Shown here: positions 18,305-27,900 of the stretch, piece by piece
Numbering within the stretch: position 1 is the first letter of the stretch
Layout: the number at the start of each line of letters is the position of its first letter
Assembly: GCA_963705275.1 (NCBI GenBank)
Contig: OY970063.1
Coordinates: forward strand, 124,001 to 188,000
Reading direction: 5' to 3'
Length of the DNA stretch: 64,000 nucleotides
Origin: Fen-1135 sp963705275
Lineage (GTDB): Bacteria; Desulfobacterota; Syntrophia; Syntrophales; UBA2185
The notes under the pieces: generated by a model
What the model saw: the letters and a program-made list of their open reading frames with translations, nothing else
What the model was told of the DNA's origin: nothing
The model's database searches: none
Translations under genes and position numbers: made by a program

Positions 18305-19108
18305 ATGAATGGTGCAGTTATTAAAAACAGAGAAATATGCGCCGGGCATTTCTTGCTAAGCGTGAAACTGCCTGAATCATTTAAGACGCCTATGCCCGGA
18401 CAGTTTGTCATGACGCGGGAGACCGGGCGCAATGATCCTCTTCTGGGAAGGCCGTTCAGTGTTTATCATTTTGAAAGATCGGAAGATAAGACTACAGTTG
18501 AGATCCTTTACAAGGTTGTGGGAAAAGGCACGCTGCTATTGTCGAAACTCAGAGAAGGCGATTTACTGGAGGTGTTGGGTCCGTATGGCCGGGCGTTTGA
18601 TGTTTTCCCGGAAGCTGGGAGGGTCGTCTTCATATGCGGGGGGATAGGGGTTGCTCCCATTACGTATCTCGCTTCGCATTACAGGAAGCGGAGTGGTGCG
18701 AGAAACGTCAAGCTTGTCTGCTATTATGGCGCAAGTAAGGCAGAAAACCTTGTCGGAATCGAGAAAATCAAAGACATCTGCAGCAAGGTCTTTATATGTA
18801 CTGATGACGGATCTGAAGGCTATCAAGGACTGGTAACGGAAAAATTCGGAGAAGATGTATCATCATATGCGCCCGGATCTTCGAATATCTATGCGTGTGG
18901 CCCGCGACCGATGTTTAAACAACTATCAAGACTTCTGGCGGAGAATCCCATATCATGCCAGATATTGATGGAAGAGCGAATGGCATGCGGTGTTGGAGCC
19001 TGCCTGGGCTGTACAGTGCTGTTGAATGATGCTGAAGGACAGGGGGCGCACGCGCGTGCCTGTATAGACGGGCCGGTATTTAACATTAGGGATGTTCACT
19101 GGGGTTAG
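18305..19108 (+). CDS. pyrK: Dihydroorotate dehydrogenase B electron-transfer subunit (PyrK)
   Basis: 267 residues of the ferredoxin-reductase-like family. The FAD-binding signature is LGRPFSVYHF, the NAD(P)-binding motif is ICGGIGVAPI, and the C-terminal [2Fe-2S] ligands are Cys228, Cys233, Cys236 and Cys253 (ACGVGACLGC ... ARAC). PyrK passes electrons from the PyrD flavin to NAD+ during orotate formation. It is directly followed by pyrD (44 bp), which confirms the assignment over the similar SudB/NfnA proteins. Confidence 0.93.
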   Translation: MNGAVIKNREICAGHFLLSVKLPESFKTPMPGQFVMTRETGRNDPLLGRPFSVYHFERSEDKTTVEILYKVVGKGTLLLSKLREGDLLEVLGPYGRAFDVFPEAGRVVFICGGIGVAPITYLASHYRKRSGARNVKLVCYYGASKAENLVGIEKIKDICSKVFICTDDGSEGYQGLVTEKFGEDVSSYAPGSSNIYACGPRPMFKQLSRLLAENPISCQILMEERMACGVGACLGCTVLLNDAEGQGAHARACIDGPVFNIRDVHWG

Positions 19109-19152
19109 CCTTTCACTGTCAGTAAGGCAGCGAAGAAGCGAGACAGGAATTT

Positions 19153-20091
19153 ATGAAAGATATCGAGCCGGGAATGCAGGTTGATATTGGTGGCTTGATT
19201 ATAAAGAACCCGGTGATGACTGCTTCCGGCACTTTTGGCTATGGCAAGGAATATGCCCCATATGTTGATATCAGGCGCCTGGGCGCCATAATTACCAAAG
19301 GTGTATCTTTAGAGCCGAGGGCCGGGAATACACCCCCAAGGATTATGGAGACCCCCTGCGGCATGCTCAATGCCATAGGATTGGAGAATCCGGGTGTGTA
19401 TGCGTTCATAGAGGAGAAGCTGCCTTTCTTGAGGGAGTTCGATGTGCCGGTCATTGCAAATGTTTTTGCTGAAACAATCGATGATTTTAAAAAGGTTACG
19501 GAACTGCTATCCGAAACGAAAAAGGTGGAAGGTCTGGAGATAAATATTTCATGCCCCAATGTGAAGAAGGGTGGGATAATATTCGGATCTGATCCGGACA
19601 TGGCCGGCGCCGTGACCAAAGAGGTAAAACGTCTAACAGACCTTCCCGTAATAATAAAACTTACGCCTAATGTTACAGACATCTGTTTGATTGCGGAAAG
19701 TGTAGAAGAGGCAGGCGCAGACGCTATATCGTTGATTAATACCCTGACGGGTATGTCTGTAGACATTGACCGGAGGATACCACATCTCGCCAATGTTACC
19801 GGAGGTCTTTCCGGTCCTGCCATAAAACCGGTTGCCTTGAGAATGGTGTGGCAGGTCGCGAAAAGGGTCAACATACCGGTGATCGGGATAGGGGGTATTT
19901 GTAACGCCAGTGACGCTTTGGAGTTTCTTATCGTAGGCGCCCGAGCTGTCCAGGTTGGAACTGCTAATTTCATCAATCCCGGAGCCACGATGGATATCAT
20001 CGACGGCATAGGAGAGTATCTTAATCGGCATAATATGACGGATGTCAATGACCTGATTGGGACATTCGATGAGGAGGGCAGGACATGTTAA
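19153..20091 (+). CDS. pyrD: Dihydroorotate dehydrogenase, class 1B catalytic subunit (PyrD)
   Basis: 312 residues, an FMN-containing TIM barrel. The active-site cysteine that replaces serine in class 1 enzymes lies in LEINISCPNVKKGG. PVMTASGTFGYGKEY, TPPRIMETPCGMLNAIGLENPG and the FMN phosphate site IPVIGIGGICNASDALEFL are all characteristic. Together with PyrK it forms the NAD+-dependent heterotetramer of de novo pyrimidine synthesis. No other pyrimidine genes adjoin. The stop overlaps the start of the following secreted-protein gene by 7 bases. Confidence 0.96.
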   Translation: MKDIEPGMQVDIGGLIIKNPVMTASGTFGYGKEYAPYVDIRRLGAIITKGVSLEPRAGNTPPRIMETPCGMLNAIGLENPGVYAFIEEKLPFLREFDVPVIANVFAETIDDFKKVTELLSETKKVEGLEINISCPNVKKGGIIFGSDPDMAGAVTKEVKRLTDLPVIIKLTPNVTDICLIAESVEEAGADAISLINTLTGMSVDIDRRIPHLANVTGGLSGPAIKPVALRMVWQVAKRVNIPVIGIGGICNASDALEFLIVGARAVQVGTANFINPGATMDIIDGIGEYLNRHNMTDVNDLIGTFDEEGRTC

Positions 20092-20960
20092 GGTCGATTC
20101 TTTCCCTACTAATCTGTATATTGGCAGTTGGAAATGCCTATGCAATTCAATCTACGATCACGGACGCAGACGGCTATGCCTGCATGGGAGACGATAAGTC
20201 CAGGAAGCAGACGGAACAGACGGCCATGGCAGATGCAAAGAGAAACGCCGTTGAGTATGCCATCACATATGTGAAGAGTGAAACGAAGGTCAAAGACCTG
20301 CAGATTGAGGAAGATATGATCAAGGCATATTCCAATGCTTCTGTGAAGGTCCTGGGGGTTAAGGAGAACCGCTGGTACAAAGACGAGCATACGGGTGATT
20401 GCTTCAAGACAAGAATCAGAGCAGAGGTTATCCCGGATGAAAAAGCGGTGAAGGAAATCGTCAGCGGCATGCTCTCTAATGATAATCCTGGTTTACCGTT
20501 AAACGTTCGCTTATGGACGGATAAGGAAAAATATCAGAAGGGTGACAAGATCAAGCTCTATATCAAAGGGAACAAGCCGTTTTATGCTCGTGTCCATTAC
20601 AGAGATGCGAAAGGAGAGACACTGCAGATTCTCCCCAATCCTTACAGAAGAGAGAACTATTTCAACGGCGGCGTAATATACGAAATACCATCCGGCAACG
20701 ACAGGTTTGAGCTTGAAGTAAGCCCTCCCTTCGGAGAAGAGCGTATCATTCTCTATTCGAGCACCGCTCCTCTGGGAGATATCAGCCTTGCAAAGGAGGG
20801 TGGCGTTTATCAGGTTAAGACAGGAGAAAAGTATATTGGAGTTAAGACGAGAGGCGTCAAGTTGAAGGAAACGGTTGACTTCGGCAAGTCACAGGCCTCC
20901 GAGTTCTTCGAAGAGCGCGTGACTATAAAGACAGGACAGGGAATGGAGCGCGGACGATAG
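20085..20960 (+). CDS. Secreted DUF4384-like protein of unknown function
   Basis: 291 residues beginning with a signal peptide (MLRSILSLLICILAVGNAYA). The mature N-terminal part (DADGYACMGDDKSRKQTEQTA followed by MADAKRNAVEYA) resembles the LPP20/FlgT-like domain that binds periplasmic partners. The second half (LWTDKEKYQKGDKIKLYIKG followed by NKPFYARVHYRDAKGETLQILPNP) matches the DUF4384 pattern. Such proteins are periplasmic and poorly characterised. The start ATG overlaps the pyrD stop, so translation is coupled, but a functional connection to pyrimidine synthesis is not expected. Confidence 0.75.
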   Translation: MLRSILSLLICILAVGNAYAIQSTITDADGYACMGDDKSRKQTEQTAMADAKRNAVEYAITYVKSETKVKDLQIEEDMIKAYSNASVKVLGVKENRWYKDEHTGDCFKTRIRAEVIPDEKAVKEIVSGMLSNDNPGLPLNVRLWTDKEKYQKGDKIKLYIKGNKPFYARVHYRDAKGETLQILPNPYRRENYFNGGVIYEIPSGNDRFELEVSPPFGEERIILYSSTAPLGDISLAKEGGVYQVKTGEKYIGVKTRGVKLKETVDFGKSQASEFFEERVTIKTGQGMERGR

Positions 20961-21029
20961 TTCCATCCCACCTATGGTAAGCTCTGATCCGTGAGACGCC
21001 GGTCGCGCTGAAAAATACAGAGGCAAAAG

Positions 21030-21716
21030 GTGATGGGTAAGGCAAGGCTAATAGCAGAAGGTGTTTATCTCATCGGTGGTCCCGATGTCTCACGTAGTGA
21101 TGATGCCGCGTCGTTTATCATAGATTTTGGCGGCGAATTGGTAATGATTGATGCCGGCGCGGGTGGGAGCTCCCAGATGCTCCAGAAGAACATTGAAGAC
21201 GCAGGATACGATCCCAAGAAGATATCAACGCTCATTCTGACACACAACCATATTGACCATATAGGTTCGGCTCCGTACTTCAGAACTCAGTTTGGATGCA
21301 AGATCGTAATGCATGACCTCGATGCGGCTGCTGTTGAGGAAGGCGACAGCGTCAAAACAGCAGCCAGCTGTTACGGAACTTTTTTTTCGCCGACATCGGT
21401 GGACAAGAGGATTAAGAGAGGGCACGAAATCCTGAGGTTTGGTGAGGAGGAACTGCACTGTCTCCATACGCCGGGACACACGCCGGGTTCCCTGTCCATA
21501 TATCTTGACAGGGCGGGAAAGCGCATATTATTTGGTCAGGACATTCATGGGCCGTTTCTGGATATCTTCGGTTCTGATATGGGCAAGTGGAAAGAATCGA
21601 TGGAGAAGCTCCTCGCTATCGAGGCAGATATACTCTGTGAAGGTCATTTCGGAATTTTCCAGCCTAAGGAAAATGTCAAACGGTATATCAAGGGTTACCT
21701 GAACAATCACTCGTAA
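21030..21716 (+). CDS. MBL-fold metallo-hydrolase
   Basis: 228 residues with the metallo-beta-lactamase fold. The metal-binding motif THNHIDHIGSAP (HxHxDH) is followed by a later metal-ligand histidine in CLHTPGHTPGSLSIYLD and ligands in FGQDIHGPF and LCEGHFGIF. It most resembles the glyoxalase II/persulfide dioxygenase-like group of small hydrolases, but the substrate cannot be assigned. It is the last gene of the plus-strand run from 17280 and converges on the HEAT-repeat gene 186 bp downstream. Confidence 0.88.
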   Translation: MMGKARLIAEGVYLIGGPDVSRSDDAASFIIDFGGELVMIDAGAGGSSQMLQKNIEDAGYDPKKISTLILTHNHIDHIGSAPYFRTQFGCKIVMHDLDAAAVEEGDSVKTAASCYGTFFSPTSVDKRIKRGHEILRFGEEELHCLHTPGHTPGSLSIYLDRAGKRILFGQDIHGPFLDIFGSDMGKWKESMEKLLAIEADILCEGHFGIFQPKENVKRYIKGYLNNHS

Positions 21717-21902
21717 TAGGCCAGCTTGCCTGCGAAAAAGTGGCATGGTTTGCCGCGGGATTCTTGGCGTTGATTTTTGCGGCATAAAGGGCGCTGTATA
21801 TATGAAAGCAATATCCATAGAAGTGGTAAGCAATTTTCTTACGACATACTAGGATCGAAGAGGTTGTTGATAAATATTTGAGAGCGGCCGGTTCCTAGAT
21901 GA

Positions 21903-24143
21903 TCAGCCTTTACTCATGATACTGCCCAAAGCCTTGGCTGCAGCTGCTTTTACTGTTGGATGGTAAGACGTCATGCTGAGAAAGCTCCTGTGTTTGCTGA
22001 TTCCCTCTAGAAAAGGCAATGCCTCTTTGTCTCCTATGTTCCCCAAGGCGAGACAGATCTTCTCCTGCAGGTCAACTTTCATGTCTTCAGGCAATGTGAG
22101 CTTGGATTTAAACAGCTCAATGAGCGGCTTTACGGCGTTTCGGTATTTCAAGGAACCCAAAACGGCTACGATGCCTGCTTTGATGCGATCGTCACATTCC
22201 GGCAGGGCGTTCAAAAAAATCTCAGCCTTAGAACTCCCTGCTATTTGACTTATACTCTTTATGGTTTCTCTTTGGACGCGATGATCGCTATGGAGCAGAT
22301 GCGGCGCGATCATTTTTGCATGCTCATCGCTTCCAATCCTGCCCAAGGTACGCACCAGATTCCTTACGAAATACCAGGGAGGGTCTTGCTTGAGCCTTTC
22401 CAGCACGGCTGGTACGGCTGCAGGGCCCATTTCAGGTATGAGATTCAAAATCAGAATGCGCTCGGAACTGTTTTCACTTTCCTTTAAGATATCCAAAAGG
22501 CGGTTTATGGACAAGTCGGGCATTAGAATGAGAATCTGCTCTGCTTCATTTTTCTTAGTATTCTTGTCGGTCAGGAATTCTTGTACGAGAATGTTCAAGA
22601 TTTCCTCGGACGCCATTTCTTTCATCGCATCAAACGCGGCCGAGACTATTTCTTCATTTTTCTCCAGCTCCCTCGTAAGAATGAGCCGGAAAGTCTCGAT
22701 GATCGGATGACTGTCCATGAACAGCTGATCCTTAATCTGGCTTTGAGCAAGGTCAACCAGATGGGAACAGATGGATCTGTAGGCATCGGTGCATTTGGTT
22801 TCATATTTTATCCAGTTTATCAGCTTGTTAGAAAGGCTATTTATTATTTCTCTGCGCTTGTTTACTACGAGGCTATCGAGCGCTTTTACCAAGGATTCTG
22901 TCACCTGCATCCGGATATCGACATCATAGTTGAATAGCTCGTTGCTCAACCGATCTATCAGCTCTTCGGCCGTCTCGTTTTCTCCCACAGCGAAGAGGTC
23001 CTGGATTATGTCATCGAGCGACGTCGAAATTCTCTCATCGAGTATCCCCTGCTCAAGATTGCTTATGATACTGCTGCCCGTTTCTTTGAGATATGCGATT
23101 TTCCTCTCATGTTCTTCCTCTTGGCGTGATTTCATTTCTTGAATCCGTTTTTGGAGTTCAATGCCTCTTTCTGAACTCATCATATAATCATACGCCTGCC
23201 TCATGTGGGCAATTCTTGGGTCTGAGCTGCCATCAGTTGTCGCGCCGACACGATCTATCATTTGGCCAAGCATGCCCGCTACCCTCTCAAACTTGTCAGC
23301 GTCCATCCGGCCGACGATGTCGGAAAGAAGCTGGCTGCCAAGAAGACCTTCAGTATTATTAGCCAAAGTCATGGCAATAAGTTCGGCATCCATATCGGAC
23401 ATATATCCAGCAATGAGTTGGGAGATTTCCCTCTTTTCCGAGTTTGCGGAGATGTCATCCACGGTTAATAGCATATTGAATATGTTCTTGGATAACTTGG
23501 CGCTGGAGGCGGTGCCGGCCCTTGAGAATATATTATTGATGCCAGACTGAAAAATTCGTGAGACCCATTTAGGATCATGCGCCATTTCCTTGAGTTTCTG
23601 GGGTTCTAAAATGGCACTTGGATCTTCACCTGAGATATACTTGACGATGTCCTCATCTCTTATGTCAAGGCCTGCCATGAGTCGATGGCCTTCATCCTGC
23701 GCGATGTAAATCTTCTGATTAAGAATAATGTGCGGCAGTCTCCCTTCGGAGACGATCTCATCCCACATTTTCTTTATTTGCAGATCATCGGGTTTCTTTC
23801 CTATTATTTCCAGAAAGGGCACGAGTTCCGCCTTATCCAGACCCCTCGTAAACGTGATACTCTTGATTCCCCAATTCATCATTAATATGAGGAAAATTGC
23901 CACATGAGCCTGACCCTTATGCTTCGGGCCTAGAGGTTCCCCGCCTATGAGTAAATTCTTCTCAGACTCTGCAAAGATCACGGAATCTGCATCTTCCAGT
24001 ATGTTGAGAAAACTCTCTTGAAGTCTTTCGATGCTCCTGGCGACCATTGCATTCGTGGCTGGATAAAGACGCAAATTGATAATCGCCGTATTCATCATGA
24101 CTATAGCGTTAACAGCCCTGTCTTGAAGAACTGAAGTTGTCAT
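21903..24143 (-). CDS. HEAT-repeat protein with conserved N-terminal domain
   Basis: 746 residues with no signal peptide or membrane segment. The C-terminal ~200 residues contain HEAT/PBS-lyase-type repeats: PEMGPAAVPAVLERLKQDP, RTLGRIGSDEHAKMIAPHL, AVLGSLKYRNAVKPLIELF and LGNIGDKEALPFLEGI. These form a protein-binding solenoid. The central region is strongly charged and probably coiled coil (MQEMKSRQEEEHERKIAYLK-like). The N-terminal part (LRLYPATNAMVARSIERLQE ... FLEIIGKKPDD) recurs in deltaproteobacterial proteins that combine it with signalling domains, from memory. It is likely a cytoplasmic scaffold. Partner and function are unknown, and it stands alone between convergent MBL and the phosphatase gene. 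Confidence 0.75.
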   Translation of the reverse strand: MTTSVLQDRAVNAIVMMNTAIINLRLYPATNAMVARSIERLQESFLNILEDADSVIFAESEKNLLIGGEPLGPKHKGQAHVAIFLILMMNWGIKSITFTRGLDKAELVPFLEIIGKKPDDLQIKKMWDEIVSEGRLPHIILNQKIYIAQDEGHRLMAGLDIRDEDIVKYISGEDPSAILEPQKLKEMAHDPKWVSRIFQSGINNIFSRAGTASSAKLSKNIFNMLLTVDDISANSEKREISQLIAGYMSDMDAELIAMTLANNTEGLLGSQLLSDIVGRMDADKFERVAGMLGQMIDRVGATTDGSSDPRIAHMRQAYDYMMSSERGIELQKRIQEMKSRQEEEHERKIAYLKETGSSIISNLEQGILDERISTSLDDIIQDLFAVGENETAEELIDRLSNELFNYDVDIRMQVTESLVKALDSLVVNKRREIINSLSNKLINWIKYETKCTDAYRSICSHLVDLAQSQIKDQLFMDSHPIIETFRLILTRELEKNEEIVSAAFDAMKEMASEEILNILVQEFLTDKNTKKNEAEQILILMPDLSINRLLDILKESENSSERILILNLIPEMGPAAVPAVLERLKQDPPWYFVRNLVRTLGRIGSDEHAKMIAPHLLHSDHRVQRETIKSISQIAGSSKAEIFLNALPECDDRIKAGIVAVLGSLKYRNAVKPLIELFKSKLTLPEDMKVDLQEKICLALGNIGDKEALPFLEGISKHRSFLSMTSYHPTVKAAAAKALGSIMSKG

Positions 24144-24282
24144 TCTCTTTCCTCATGCGCCGGGAGCGATTGTCAAACCTGGTGCAAAAATACCCTTCCT
24201 ATATTATAGCGCAAATTTCATTAAATGTGTAATACCTTTTTGAGTTCATACAGGAAAGAGCGCGTTTTTTGTCGAGTTATAT

Positions 24283-24885
24283 TCATTTCTCTTTCAGATG
24301 ACTGGTGTCGTTCAACATGACGATTGCGCCTTTTCCGGATCTAAACTCTACAAGCGTCTTGGATGCCAGATCGACTTGCATCTTTCTAACATGCAACATA
24401 TCCAGGCCTTGAATCTTGCAGAGAATGGTTTTGATCGTCATATTATGAGTAACAACGATTGCGTTTCTTGCCGTCTCGATAATTCCCTCGATGGCGCCCC
24501 AGGCTCGTTTCTGCAAGTCGTGAAGGGATTCTCCATTGGGCATGATGACGGAGGCGGGGTCGATCTCCCATTGTCCGAGAATGGATTTGTGCCTCTCCCT
24601 GAGCTCCCTTATCGTTAAATTTTCAAAATCACCGTGATTCATCTCCTGAAGGTTGTGGTCTGCTTCGATCATCGCGCCGTGAAATCTAGAGATGGCTCTC
24701 GCTGTCTCACAAGCGCGCTTTAATGGACTTGACACGATCCTTTCAATCGGTTCGCTCTTGAGTGACTCTGCAAGTCTCTCTGCCTGCATGCGGCCATAGT
24801 CACTAAGATCTAAATCAGTTATTCCCTGGACCCTATTTTCCCTGTTAGAGAGTGTTTCTCCATGCCTGACGAGAATCAGTTTCAT
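24283..24885 (-). CDS. Histidine phosphatase family protein (phosphoglycerate-mutase-like)
   Basis: 200 residues. The catalytic RHGE motif is at residues 7-10 (LVRHGETLSN), the second catalytic histidine is in VVTHNMTIKTIL, and the conserved SSPLKRACETA carries the phosphate-binding arginine. This is the broad cobC/GpmB-like branch of histidine phosphatases; substrates range from phosphoglycerate to alpha-ribazole phosphate. It follows hrpA on the same strand after 18 bp, so the two are probably co-transcribed. Confidence 0.88.
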   Translation of the reverse strand: MKLILVRHGETLSNRENRVQGITDLDLSDYGRMQAERLAESLKSEPIERIVSSPLKRACETARAISRFHGAMIEADHNLQEMNHGDFENLTIRELRERHKSILGQWEIDPASVIMPNGESLHDLQKRAWGAIEGIIETARNAIVVTHNMTIKTILCKIQGLDMLHVRKMQVDLASKTLVEFRSGKGAIVMLNDTSHLKEK

Positions 24886-24903
24886 AGATGTGGCTCCGTA
24901 TAT

Positions 24904-27900
24904 CTAGACGATGCGTTCAATTTCCTGTCTTTTCTTTTCGAGACGTTTCCTCGAAACTGGATAGGCGGTTTTCAGTTCCTGGGCAAATAACGATACTTTG
25001 TACTCCTCAATCATCCACCGGTATTCTTCAATAAGGTTCAATTTCTCCTCCGATGCACCGGCACCGGAGCTCTCTAGCATAGATTGAAGATTGTCCGAAA
25101 AAATATTTACCTCTCTAATCCTTGTAAGAGCCTTATCCAGGTGAGCCATCCCTCTTTCGGCGCGAATGCAAATCGCCTTCAGATACCTCATGACGTGGAT
25201 TAGTCTTTCGCTGTCATATCGCATCAAGAAATTGCCTGGCATCAGTTCGTTCATCTCTTCCCTGAGATATGAGAGATAGTCGAGCGCTGGTTTGTTTGCA
25301 CGGTTGGCATTCTCCAGATTCTTAAGGTAAGTGGAGGTGTCATAATAGGATTTTATGGCGGGTTTGCATCTGCTGACCATATCCTGGCCGTGAGGTAATA
25401 TCTGGCCTCTAATGTCCTCGGCATGCCGGATAAATGCATCCCGTGTTCTTATGTTTATTGAGAAAAGATCATGTGTCAGCTTATCGAGGATGGTGGTTTC
25501 CACCGATCTCGCACCTCCTAATGAATCCGCCCACTGCTTCATGTCTCCTTTGAGACTGATGGCCTTTTTAAGATATTTCAAGTCCTCCTTGAAATAAATC
25601 TTGTATAGGGCTGAAACGCCTTTCTTATGTAACACTTCCGCCCCATGCTTATCCTTGTGTAAACGAAGGTTGACAGACCCGTCTGTCGCTTCGAGGCCAG
25701 GGTATGCGTAGCCCTCCAATTGGCCTCCGCTCTCGAGGGAGATGGCATCCGGAAGATTCCCGAAATCCCATGCGGTCACGTTTGTCTTTTCCCAGGACTT
25801 GCGTGCTTTATCGAAGGCGTTTGATTGAGCTTGGGCGATGATATCTTTCTGAAGGCGACTGATATCGCGGCTCGCAGTTAATTCCTGTCCCCGGTCATCT
25901 GTGATTGCAAAGCGCAACTGCAGACGGTCGTCTATGGCATCTGAATTCCACGATGAGGCGGGTATATCCACGCCGAACCTCTGACGGATAAATTTACCCA
26001 AGGCGGAAATCAGGGGGTATCTGTCGTCATTCATCTCGTCCATGACGATATCGCAGGTTTGTGAGAGAGGCTGAAGCTTCTTCCTGTACTCCTTGGGCAG
26101 ACTTTTCAAAAGGGCCGTAATTCTTTCTCGCATAAGACCGGGAATAATCCAGTCGGCGGATGCTCCGGGAACCGTCGAAATCATGTGGAGGGGAACCTTC
26201 ATGGTTACACCGTCTTCGGGATGACCCGGTTCATAACGGTAGTCGCATGTAAATCGATGGCCGTCAATAATGACCTCATCGGGGTATAAGGAGAGTTCGT
26301 TTTTTTCCGGGAGTCGAACAAGGACGTCTTCTTCCCTCATCCGGAGAAATTCGTCACTTCCCTTGTCTCTGATCAGTTTCTGAAGGGTTCTCGTGTCATA
26401 TATTCCCGGGAGCCTTTGTTGATAGAAGCGTGCGAGTTCATCTTCGCCGGCAAGGAGGTTGCGCCGCCTGATCCTGTTCTCCATATTGGAAATTCTCTCG
26501 ATCACTCCCAGATTGTGGAGCAGGAAGGGGAAGGGCCTTCTTAAGTCTCCTTCGATCAGGGCGCTGCGGATGAAAATTTCAGAGGCCTCAACCGGGTTGA
26601 TCCGGCCATAGGAAACGGGCCTTCTTGTCACAATCACCAACCCGAACAGGCTGACCTGCTCATAGGCGACTACCTCTCCGCGATCCCGTCGCCAGTGCGG
26701 CTCTGAGTATGTTCTTCGGCACAGGCTGCCTCCCAGTTTCTCCAGCCACTCCACCTTGATATTGGCGGCCATGCGGGCAAACAGACGGGAAGTTTCAATC
26801 ATCTCCGCCGCGACGACCCAGCTTCCGCCTTTGTTGAAAAGTCCGGAGCCGGGGAAGATCATCACATCCTTGCCCCTTGCCGCCGTATAAATATTCTTTT
26901 CCTTTCTCATCGCGATATTGGAAAGATAGCCGCTCACGATCGATTTGTGTATGCCGTCGTAGAGGGCTTTATCTGGTGCTTCCCTTTTCTTTCTTATTTT
27001 CCATCCCTGCTCATCCAGTATCGCCTTAAGCTGATCGTATACATCAATCCATTCCCTCATCCTTCTTATGGAGAGATAATGTCCACGGCAAAATTGTTTC
27101 ATCCGGCCCTTGCTTGTTACGGTTTGCATCAGTCCGTGGTATTGATTCCAGATGCCGAGCAGGGTCATGAAATCCGAGGCCGGGTCGGCGAAGCGGGCAT
27201 GAGCTTTATCTGCCTCCTTCTCGGATTCCACCGGCCGTTCCCTCGGGTCCTGGATGCTCAGTGCAGAAGCGATAACGAGGATTTCATTCACACATCCTTC
27301 ACGCTCAGCCTCAATGATCATCCGGGATATCCGGGGATCAATGGGCAAGCGCGCCATCATCCTTCCTCTTTCCGTCAAGGAATAGTGTCGCGCATCACCC
27401 GGATCTTCATCCTTTGTGTCCATTGCTATTGCCCCGAGTTCCATGAGAATATCGGTGCCATCCCTGATGTTCTTGGGGTGCGGAGGATCAATAAAGGGGT
27501 ACGTCGATATATCTCCCAGATTGAGGGAAAGCATTCTTAAAATGACCTCCGCCAGGTTTGATCTGAGAATCTCCGGCTCCGTAAACAGCGGGCGGTTTTC
27601 ATAGTCGGCCTGATCGAAAAGACGGACACAAATCCCTTTCTGCACGCGGCCGCATCTCCCCTTCCTCTGATCGGCGCTGCTCCTCGAAATGGCTCTGACG
27701 GGCAGGCTTGTTGTACGGGAGCGGGGGTTATACTGGGAGATACGCGCCAGGCCCGTATCAATTACGTATCTGATTCCGGGGATGGTAATGGAGGTTTCTG
27801 CAACGTTAGTCGCGACCACGATCTTTCTCTTTGATAGAGGTTGAAAGATGCGGCGCTGCTCCTTCCACGGCAGGCGAGCAAACAGGGGAAGGACGGATGT

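Noticed and set aside
19239..20048. 269-residue minus-strand open frame inside pyrD
   Set aside because: It is an antisense shadow of a well-conserved enzyme, with low-complexity composition.
21741..21755. Sigma-54-like sequence TGGCATGGTTTGC
   Set aside because: The spacing between GG and GC is two bases too short for a -24/-12 promoter.
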